Shown here: one piece after another, positions 1-5,803 of the stretch
How the letters are laid out: the number at the start of each line of letters is the position of its first letter
How positions within the stretch are numbered: the stretch's first letter is position 1
Notes under the pieces: model-generated
The model's input: only the letters and a program-made list of their open reading frames with translations
Told to the model about the DNA's origin: nothing
The model's database searches: none
Program-made: the position numbers and the translations under genes
Assembly (NCBI GenBank): GCA_023440945.1
Contig: JAEZRL010000318.1
Span: 1 to 13,239, forward strand
Origin: Bacteroidota bacterium
GTDB taxonomy: Bacteria; Bacteroidota; Bacteroidia; Chitinophagales; Chitinophagaceae
Length of the DNA: 13,239 bases
Reading direction: 5' to 3'

Positions 1-146
1 GCTTCTGTGCATTTAACTTCATTCACATCTGCAAGAATCACTTTTGCGCCATAAGAGCAAAGTGCTTTTGCATGTTCTGCGGCAAGCAAACCGGCACCGC
101 CTGTTATAATTGCAACTTTATTGGTAAGATCAAAAATATCAGGCAT
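1..146 (-). CDS. Short-chain dehydrogenase/reductase, N-terminus only (PtmA-like)
   Basis: Partial gene: only the first 48 codons are present, and the frame stays open to the window edge. The N-terminus reads MPDIFDLTNKVAIITGGAG, and the TGGAGLL segment (residues about 15-21) is the glycine-rich NAD(P)-binding turn (TGxxxGxG type) of classical SDR enzymes. It is followed by a helix and a second beta strand ending in VILAD, with the acidic residue expected for cofactor ribose binding. The catalytic Ser-Tyr-Lys part lies outside the window. The start ATG sits inside the end of the upstream cytidylyltransferase (8-nt overlap), which suggests translational coupling. Gene order (Gfo/Idh, cytidylyltransferase, SDR) matches ptmF-ptmB-ptmA of Campylobacter, so a role in nonulosonate or glycan precursor synthesis is inferred. 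The SDR call is firm; the pathway role is not. Confidence 0.8.
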   Translation of the reverse strand, partial: MPDIFDLTNKVAIITGGAGLLAAEHAKALCSYGAKVILADVNEVKCTE

Positions 147-837
147 TATTATTCATTAGAAATTCAACTAAACGAAAATCAAATTCGGTATCAATATCAA
201 CTGCATGATCTCTTTCAATCGGAAATATTTTGCAGTTTGCCCTGCTCCAATGCTCGTACTTATATAATGCTTCTTTTTTTATTACGTAAGCGGCGGGTGT
301 AAGACTATAAACTTTTGGAGAATCCTGTCTTCTTACAATTGGTTTCGAAGTTTGTTTTACTATATGCGCAAAACCGGTTTCATCTATTTCCATCATGTTG
401 AAATACGGATTCCTTTCCGGTTCATATCCTGTTATCACTACTTCTGTTTTTTTATCATTCAATGCAAGTTCAATTGCACCTTCAATTTCTGTAGTTGTTT
501 TAAGCGGAACTGTTACATCCATATCAACGATGTAATCAACTTTCTTTCCTGTTGTATTTTCATACCATTCAACAGCATGAATAAATACAGGCCACTTAGA
601 AGCATTATCTGTTGCTAATTCAGCAGGGCGGTAAATAATTTTTTCTATTCCAAACTTCAAGGCTGCATCTGCAATTTCTTTACTGTCTGTTGAAACCACG
701 ATGTCATTTAAAAGATAAGATTGCGTGGCCGTTTCTATGGTGTAAGCGATTAAAGGTTTGTTATTAAGCAATCGTATGTTTTTATTCTTTACACCTTTAG
801 ATCCGCCTCTGCAACAAATACTTCCCAAGATCATCAT
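139..837 (-). CDS. Acylneuraminate/nonulosonate cytidylyltransferase (PtmB/LegF/NeuA-like)
   Basis: 232 aa, the usual size of single-domain CMP-sugar synthetases, which activate a nonulosonic acid (sialic, legionaminic or pseudaminic type) with CTP in the cytoplasm. The N-terminal nucleotide-binding loop CRGGSKGVKNKNIR (residues 9-22) is the family signature. Further family features are the acidic segment DMDVTVP at 105-111, NPYFN at 143-147, and DIDTEFDF at 214-221 near the C-terminus, which fits the conserved metal-binding/dimer region. The start ATG overlaps the stop of the Gfo/Idh gene (ATGA, 4 nt), and its end overlaps the SDR start by 8 nt, so the three genes are almost certainly cotranscribed and translationally coupled. 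A second ATG directly follows the first (Met-Met), so the start is uncertain by one codon. The exact sugar substrate cannot be read from sequence; the neighbours favour a legionaminic-type acid. An alternative is CMP-Kdo synthetase (KdsB), but the motif order fits NeuA/PtmB better. Confidence 0.88.
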   Translation of the reverse strand: MMILGSICCRGGSKGVKNKNIRLLNNKPLIAYTIETATQSYLLNDIVVSTDSKEIADAALKFGIEKIIYRPAELATDNASKWPVFIHAVEWYENTTGKKVDYIVDMDVTVPLKTTTEIEGAIELALNDKKTEVVITGYEPERNPYFNMMEIDETGFAHIVKQTSKPIVRRQDSPKVYSLTPAAYVIKKEALYKYEHWSRANCKIFPIERDHAVDIDTEFDFRLVEFLMNNNA

Positions 838-1817
838 ACCTCAAAAGCATCAAGCTTTACAAATACATTTTTATTGGAAGAGTATTTTGCGGCTTCTATC
901 ATCTTTAAACTCTCAAGCCCTTCTTTATAATCAACGGTTCTTTCATCTTCAATTCCTTCAAGAAAATCTTTCATAATATGGAGGAAGCGATCGTTTCTTT
1001 CAAAATCTTTATAATCAAAAATTATCTCTTCTTTTGAATAATTAACCACTGAAACTTCACGTGTTACAAGATCCCAATAAATAACTCCTTTGGAGCCCGT
1101 TATCCTGCAATTACGAACCAATTGAGGTTGGAAATAATCAAGATGAATGGTACCTATAGCACCGTTTTTAAACCTCAGTAAAACTTCTGCTACTTCTTCG
1201 GTTTCTATACCAAGTGTTGATGTGTTATTGTAATTACAAGCAACTGTTTCTGCATCACCCAGAAGCCAGTATAAATAATCAAATTCATGTGCAAGATCAA
1301 GCAAAACGCCTCCACCGGCAGCAACACTTGCACTCATGGATTTTTTATAATCCTGTGAAGGGCGCCAATCCGGAAGATATTGCCCTACAAAAGCATTCGC
1401 AGAAATTATCTTTCCAATTTTTCCTGTTGCAATTAACTCTTTCACTTTTTGCAAACCCGGATCATAACGCATATCATATCCAACACGTATCTGTATATTT
1501 TTAGCATCAATTTCCTGTTCCAGTTCTAATGCTTCTGTATAATTATTGCCAACAGGTTTTTCAAGATATATTCTCGAAAGGCCTGAATGCATTAATATTC
1601 TTACATATTCTACATGCGAAGAAGTAGGAGAGCAAATAATAGCCGCATCATAACCTTCTGTTGAGAGTGCTGAAATGGCTTTGAATTTTATACCAGGATA
1701 TTCAGGAATTGATTTATTACTTCGGCTGACAACTGTAACATTCTGATAACCGATAGTGATAAGATTATTTAAGTGCCTTCTGCCAATTGAACCTGCACCT
1801 ATCAATACAATATTCAT
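834..1817 (-). CDS. Gfo/Idh/MocA family sugar dehydrogenase (PtmF-like)
   Basis: 327 aa, normal for the family. The N-terminal Rossmann fold shows GAGSIGRRH at residues 7-15, the dinucleotide-binding loop. The conserved EKP motif (residues 86-88), whose lysine is catalytic in the family, follows at the usual place. The C-terminal alpha/beta domain contains GGGVLLDLAHEFDYLYWLLG (168-187), with His177 at the position of the family's substrate-binding D-x-x-x-H. These enzymes oxidise or reduce sugars and sugar nucleotides with NAD(P). It starts 3 nt after the stop of the NusG-like gene and overlaps the cytidylyltransferase by 4 nt. Position directly before a CMP-sugar synthetase and an SDR parallels ptmF in the Campylobacter ptm locus. 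As I recall, PtmF and PtmA were proposed to act on the amino-sugar precursor branch of legionaminic acid synthesis; transferring that here is inference. Ribosome binding is weak (AAAG just before the ATG). Confidence 0.87.
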   Translation of the reverse strand: MNIVLIGAGSIGRRHLNNLITIGYQNVTVVSRSNKSIPEYPGIKFKAISALSTEGYDAAIICSPTSSHVEYVRILMHSGLSRIYLEKPVGNNYTEALELEQEIDAKNIQIRVGYDMRYDPGLQKVKELIATGKIGKIISANAFVGQYLPDWRPSQDYKKSMSASVAAGGGVLLDLAHEFDYLYWLLGDAETVACNYNNTSTLGIETEEVAEVLLRFKNGAIGTIHLDYFQPQLVRNCRITGSKGVIYWDLVTREVSVVNYSKEEIIFDYKDFERNDRFLHIMKDFLEGIEDERTVDYKEGLESLKMIEAAKYSSNKNVFVKLDAFEV

Positions 1818-1820
1818 TCT

Positions 1821-2330
1821 TTATTTAACAGGCGAAATATCTTCAATCGGAAACTCAACAATCATCATTTGTCCTAAACTTTCTAAACGCACATACACTT
1901 TTTTCTTTCCTCCCCTGACAACTGTGCCGGTATTATCCATAAAGATGCCGTTCTTTATCCTCACTTTTATTTCTTCGTTGATAGATTCAAGTGACTGGGT
2001 AGTGATGTGAACGTTTTCTTCTTTAAGGTACGCTTTTACTATTTCTATTTCTTCATCACGAATAACAGCAGGCTTGCCTGTGTGATGAACGAAATTGATG
2101 ATACCATCTGTCTGAAGGACTGCTAATCTTTCTGCATCTGCTATCCGAACAAAAACATAAGATTTAAAAAGTGGGTCTTCTATAATTTTTTTCCTGTCGC
2201 TCCATTGTCTTTGCACTCGTTGTACCGGGCACCAACTTTCTATTCCTTTACGCAATAAGTTAGAATATGCTTTTTTCTCTGTTCTTGGTTTTGTATATAA
2301 TGCATACCATTTTTTTACAATCTCTTTCAT
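1821..2330 (-). CDS. NusG/UpxY-family specialised transcription elongation (antitermination) factor
   Basis: 169 aa. Residues about 5-105 form a NusG N-terminal (NGN) domain: it opens with KWYALYTKPRTEKK, has the W-CP turn (WCPVQ, 33-37), and LFKSYVFVR (54-62), the usual beta strand that contacts RNA polymerase. A short linker leads to a C-terminal KOW-like domain (about 122-165, with NTGTVVRGGKKKVYV at 133-147). The family's paralogues (UpxY of Bacteroides, LoaP, RfaH) bind elongating polymerase and keep it from terminating inside long polysaccharide or secondary-metabolite operons. It is distinguished from housekeeping NusG by its setting inside an EPS operon and the absence of secE/rplK neighbours. 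It lies 157 nt after wzc, behind a leader with small hairpins, and 3 nt before the Gfo/Idh gene. I infer that it promotes read-through of this operon. UpxY-like is the best description; RfaH-like fold switching cannot be judged from sequence. Confidence 0.88.
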   Translation of the reverse strand: MKEIVKKWYALYTKPRTEKKAYSNLLRKGIESWCPVQRVQRQWSDRKKIIEDPLFKSYVFVRIADAERLAVLQTDGIINFVHHTGKPAVIRDEEIEIVKAYLKEENVHITTQSLESINEEIKVRIKNGIFMDNTGTVVRGGKKKVYVRLESLGQMMIVEFPIEDISPVK

Positions 2331-2487
2331 CTGAAAATCTTTTATTGCCTTTAAACGTCAGATGTAACCACGTATCTTCACTTTTTTTAATGAAGCATCT
2401 GTCATGCTGGTTTCATAGATAAAGTTATTCAAAAGCTTCGCCACTTCACTCACAGTGAATCAAATTTTACTTAAAAATTTTAAGTGC
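2331..2487 (-). promoter_or_regulatory. Long intra-operon leader before the NusG/UpxY gene
   Basis: 157 nt separate the wzc stop from the antiterminator start, whereas every other junction in this operon is under 5 nt or overlapping. On the transcribed strand it contains, just past the wzc stop, an AT-rich inverted repeat (ACTTAAAA, 1 nt, TTTTAAGT; 2469-2485). Then comes a perfect 6-bp hairpin TTCACT-GTG-AGTGAA (2445-2459), and further on CTTCA/TGAAG with a 10-nt loop. None is followed by a proper U tract, so I do not call a terminator. No exact TAnnTTTG box is present; the nearest is TAACTTTA. It could be an attenuation or recruitment leader for the adjacent factor, or simply a wzc 3' end. 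The length and hairpins are seen; the function is inferred. Confidence 0.4.
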
Positions 2488-4869
2488 TTATCTAAGCCGA
2501 AACAAAAGCCTGTTGATCCAATTGCCTTTTTCCTGGTTATCATAATAACCATTACCATTGCTGTAATAATATCCATAATTATAGCCGTAACCATAACTGA
2601 AACCCTTATCGAGTATGCCATTGACAACAAGCCCTAACTTTTTAAATCTTTTCTTTTGATATAATGTCTCTATGTACCTTATTGTTGTTTTATAAGAGTG
2701 TTTATGGCGGGTGATGAACAAACACAAATCCACATATTTTTCAAGCGAAAATGCATCAGCAACCAATCCTACAGGTGAAGTATCAATAATGATGTAATCA
2801 TATTCTTCCTTCAGCTTTTCTATCAAACACTTCAGTTTATTACCGGATAATAATTCAGTTGGATTTGGTGGTATTGTTCCGCAGGTAATTATATCAACGT
2901 ACTCCATTTTCGGAGAGCTGGTAATAGCTTTCTTGTAATCAAAATTATTTACAAGCAGATCGGTAATACCATACTTTGGCTCAATATTCAAATACCGTGC
3001 TATCTTGGGCTTGCGCAGGTCTAGTTCAAATAACAATACTTTGCATTCGCTGCTGGCAAGTGTACTCGCAAGATTTATGGATGTAAAGCTTTTACCTTCA
3101 CCGCTCATGAACGAAGTAACAAGAATGGTTTTAACAGCATCATCGCCACCCATGTAATTGATATTCGTTTTTATCAATCTGAATTGCTCAGCAAGAATGC
3201 TCCTGCTTTTAGTGAATACAACCGGCTCCTGCTTCTTCTTATCAAAAGAAAGCTCGCCGATAACGGGTGTTTCTGTTCCCTGTTCTATTTGCGCTTTATC
3301 AGTTATGCGATTATTAAAGAAATCAATTAAAAGCATAACACCGATCGGTAAACAAATACCGATCATTAACGCAAATGAAAGCACTTGCTTTGATTTAGGA
3401 AGAACTATGCCTTTGTCATAAGCTTCATCTACAACTCTTGTGTTATTAATATTTGAACTTAATGCCAATTCAGTTTCTTCTTTCTTTTGTAACAAATACA
3501 AATACAATTGTTCTTTTACACCGATCTGTCTCTTCAACCCTATTAATTGTCTTTCCTTTTCAGGTACACTTGCAAGCAAACCTTCATAATTTGACTGGTT
3601 ATTTCGCAATTGGGAAAGCCTTGTTTGATAACCTGAACGAATGCTTTGTATATTCTTTAAAATATTGCCTTTTAGCTCAATCAGGTTCGTCTTTATTCTG
3701 TCTAAAACCGGATCTTTCTCTGTGCTGATCTCACTTTGATTCTGAAAGTTCAAAACTGCATCATTATATTGCTGTATCAGCATCATCAAAGTTGGTTCGT
3801 CAATGCCATTAGATGATGGAATAATATCTGTTAATTTATTCGAGCTTCTCAAAAATTTTTCGAGGGATTGCAGCAAATCCAACTGGCCTAATTGCTCAAT
3901 GCGTAGTTTATCATAACTCATTGCCTGCTGCAAATATTCATTGCCGGCTCCTGAAACATCTGCAATCTTATTGCCACTTTTAAAAACCTGTTCTTTTACT
4001 TCAAGTGTATTCAGTTCTTCAGAAACCGTATCAATTCTGTCTCTTAAAAAACGCACTGTTTTAACTCCAACAACATTTTTATCAATAACGCCAGCCGTAT
4101 TGTATGTTTTTATAAGCGTATTGATAATATCTATCGCTCTTTGTGGATCCTGATCTATCAATGATATTTCAATTATGCCGCCCATATCGTGCAGCTTTCT
4201 TACATCAATACCATTCTTTAAACCCATTGCAACCGAATGCGTATTTTTAAAGGCTAAATTATAACCATCATCTGCAAATTTTACCTTATCATTCTTTTTG
4301 AAAACGAGATAATGATTATTAAGAAAAATAGTATCGTTGTACTTGTAATTTTTCAGCTCTTTATCCTGTTTACCATGTGCAACAGAAAAACCGTCTTCGT
4401 ATAACTTGAGCTTATAAACAGCAGGATCAAATCTGGCGGTATCGCTGTTTACAAAATAGATAAACACCGGTGCATTCCTTCCGTATAAAGTGGAAGATGC
4501 GATCCGCGCTTCGGTAGTAAGCTCTATATTCAACTGAAGAGAATCAGCAATTGATTCCATCAAGCCATAAGATTCAAGAATATCAATCTGGTTCTGCACT
4601 TCTTTACTTCCGGGCATCACACCTAATTCACGCAGCACTTTATAATCCGCAGAATTTTCTTCATCATCTTTTATTAAAACATGTGCAGATACCGCATGCA
4701 TTTTGGGGGAATAACGCAGGTATAAACGAGCAACAACATTGCAAACCAAAACAGAAAGAATGATCCACGGCAAAAAACCAAGCAGCCTGAAAAGAAACTT
4801 CTTTATATCAAACTGATTGTTTGATGCAACCACCGTTTCCGTATTTATGTCTGTGCTGGGATAACTCAT
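2488..4869 (-). CDS. Wzc-type polysaccharide co-polymerase with fused BY-kinase domain
   Basis: 793 aa, in the range of proteobacterial-type fused Wzc proteins. It controls chain length and export of polysaccharide in the inner membrane, with cycles of tyrosine autophosphorylation. Order: a cytoplasmic N-tail; Wzz-type membrane helix about 29-47; a large periplasmic part (about 50-495) with helical, coiled-coil-prone stretches around 270-470; a second membrane helix about 496-517; then the cytoplasmic kinase. The kinase has Walker A SGEGKS (589-594, Lys593), Walker A' FELDLRKP (614-621, with Glu615 where many homologues have Asp, and Asp617), and Walker B IIIDTSP (693-699, Asp696). EQFRLIKTNI (561-570) is the usual segment ahead of the P-loop. 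The C-terminal tail 758-777 is a Gly-Tyr rich cluster with nine tyrosines, the expected autophosphorylation sites. It starts 4 nt after the wza stop. No separate phosphatase gene is seen in the window. Confidence 0.95.
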   Translation of the reverse strand: MSYPSTDINTETVVASNNQFDIKKFLFRLLGFLPWIILSVLVCNVVARLYLRYSPKMHAVSAHVLIKDDEENSADYKVLRELGVMPGSKEVQNQIDILESYGLMESIADSLQLNIELTTEARIASSTLYGRNAPVFIYFVNSDTARFDPAVYKLKLYEDGFSVAHGKQDKELKNYKYNDTIFLNNHYLVFKKNDKVKFADDGYNLAFKNTHSVAMGLKNGIDVRKLHDMGGIIEISLIDQDPQRAIDIINTLIKTYNTAGVIDKNVVGVKTVRFLRDRIDTVSEELNTLEVKEQVFKSGNKIADVSGAGNEYLQQAMSYDKLRIEQLGQLDLLQSLEKFLRSSNKLTDIIPSSNGIDEPTLMMLIQQYNDAVLNFQNQSEISTEKDPVLDRIKTNLIELKGNILKNIQSIRSGYQTRLSQLRNNQSNYEGLLASVPEKERQLIGLKRQIGVKEQLYLYLLQKKEETELALSSNINNTRVVDEAYDKGIVLPKSKQVLSFALMIGICLPIGVMLLIDFFNNRITDKAQIEQGTETPVIGELSFDKKKQEPVVFTKSRSILAEQFRLIKTNINYMGGDDAVKTILVTSFMSGEGKSFTSINLASTLASSECKVLLFELDLRKPKIARYLNIEPKYGITDLLVNNFDYKKAITSSPKMEYVDIITCGTIPPNPTELLSGNKLKCLIEKLKEEYDYIIIDTSPVGLVADAFSLEKYVDLCLFITRHKHSYKTTIRYIETLYQKKRFKKLGLVVNGILDKGFSYGYGYNYGYYYSNGNGYYDNQEKGNWINRLLFRLR

Positions 4870-4873
4870 TCTC

Positions 4874-5647
4874 TCACTTAAATATTACTAATAAAATGGC
4901 AAGTAAACTTGTTGCCGATGCAATAACAGCAGTTGTTCTGCTATAATTCTCCGAAAAGAATTTTATTTTTTCGGGTTCTACATAAATAATATCATACCTG
5001 TTTATATAATAATCAGGAGAATTTAAAATGCTTTTATCATTAAAGTTCAGGCTTATAATTTCTCTTTTGCCATTTACGTCTCTTATGATCTTTACATTGT
5101 CTTTTTGGGCATATTGAGTCATATCACCTGCCTGTGCCATTGCCTCAAAAACATTCATCTTTTCATAAGGAACAGAAAAGTAACCAGGGGATTTTACTTC
5201 ACCTAAAACAGCAAAGCGAAAGTCGCCGAACTTTACACTAACGATCGGATTCTTTAAAAACTCACTATAAGCATTTACGATCACCTGCTTAGCCTGATCT
5301 CTCGTTAATCCCGCCACTTTTACTTCACCGATTTTTGGAAGTTCAATATTTCCATCCACATCCACTGTACTTTGTAAACCGCTGCCTCCGCCTGCAGAAC
5401 TACCCATGAAAGAATTAATATATTCTACTGTTTTTTCGCTTTCGCCCCCAACCCTAACTTCAAGAATATCATTTACCTGGATCAATGGTTGTGGTGGCTG
5501 TAATTGTACAAGCTGAATTTTTGCTGAGTCTGCGAGATTATTAAAATAAGTAATTTTTTTTGTGTTAACACACGATGCCGAAAGAAGGACAAAAAGTGAT
5601 AACACAGGTAGTATGTATAATCGTAGGTAACGGAATTGGCTTCTCAT
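4874..5647 (-). CDS. Wza-like polysaccharide export lipoprotein (Poly_export/SLBB)
   Basis: 257 aa, shorter than E. coli Wza (about 380) but normal for Bacteroidota EPS export proteins. The N-terminal signal ends at SASC, with Cys26 as probable lipidation site although the -3 residue is not the usual Leu. Residues about 53-140 form the polysaccharide export domain (QVNDILEVRVGGE, then VDVDGNIELPKIGEVKVAG). About 143-195 form an SLBB domain (VLGEVKSPGYFSVP, 147-160). The C-terminus 239-256 is a hydrophobic helix (TAVIASATSLLAILLVIF), probably a membrane span replacing the amphipathic barrel helix of Wza. It acts with the adjacent Wzc as the export channel across the envelope. It is the first gene of the operon. 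An AGGAA Shine-Dalgarno lies about 5 nt before the ATG and a TACATTTG box 27 nt upstream, both supporting this start. Confidence 0.93.
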   Translation of the reverse strand: MRSQFRYLRLYILPVLSLFVLLSASCVNTKKITYFNNLADSAKIQLVQLQPPQPLIQVNDILEVRVGGESEKTVEYINSFMGSSAGGGSGLQSTVDVDGNIELPKIGEVKVAGLTRDQAKQVIVNAYSEFLKNPIVSVKFGDFRFAVLGEVKSPGYFSVPYEKMNVFEAMAQAGDMTQYAQKDNVKIIRDVNGKREIISLNFNDKSILNSPDYYINRYDIIYVEPEKIKFFSENYSRTTAVIASATSLLAILLVIFK

Positions 5648-5664
5648 AGTTTCCTGGATCGTTT

Positions 5665-5682
5665 ACATTTTTAGCAAATGTA
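5665..5682 (-). promoter_or_regulatory. Candidate promoter (-7 box) of the polysaccharide operon
   Basis: On the minus strand, TACATTTG (5682-5675) is an exact match to the Bacteroidota -7 element TAnnTTTG, ending 27 nt before the wza ATG and downstream of the prc terminator. A TTG lies 15 nt upstream, closer than the usual -33 spacing, so the upstream element is weak. The box is also the left arm of a dyad (ACATTT-GCTAA-AAATGT, 5681-5665), which could be an operator or an early RNA hairpin. The box match is seen; promoter activity is inferred. Confidence 0.55.
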
Positions 5683-5740
5683 TATAGATAGAATAATCAA
5701 TTACTTATTTAAGCTAAAGTTAATAGGTTTTTAGTGAAAT

Positions 5741-5771
5741 AAAAAAAGGCTCTCTTGGTAGAAAGCCTTTT
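5741..5771 (-). terminator. Rho-independent terminator downstream of prc
   Basis: On the minus strand an 11-bp stem (AAAGGCTTTCT pairing with AGAGAGCCTTT, one G-U pair) closes an ACCA loop and is followed by a run of seven T in total. It begins 33 nt after the prc stop codon and sits before the candidate wza promoter, so it separates the protease gene from the polysaccharide operon. The A run on the other arm could let it work weakly on the plus strand too, but no plus-strand gene ends there. Confidence 0.88.
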
Positions 5772-5803
5772 ACTTAATCTTGTTTTAATGTTTGAAATGC
5801 TGC

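Noticed and set aside
834..837. ATGA overlap between the Gfo/Idh and cytidylyltransferase genes as a frameshift or fusion
   Set aside because: Both proteins are full length with intact motifs; the overlap is ordinary translational coupling.
1756..2010. Plus-strand open frame spanning the Gfo/Idh and NusG-like junction
   Set aside because: It crosses the ends of two well-supported minus-strand genes and has no recognisable domain.
2469..2485. 17-nt AT-rich palindrome directly after the wzc stop, as a terminator
   Set aside because: The centre is one nucleotide, so the real stem would be only about 6 A-T-rich pairs, and no T run follows on the transcribed strand. Downstream operon genes also need read-through.
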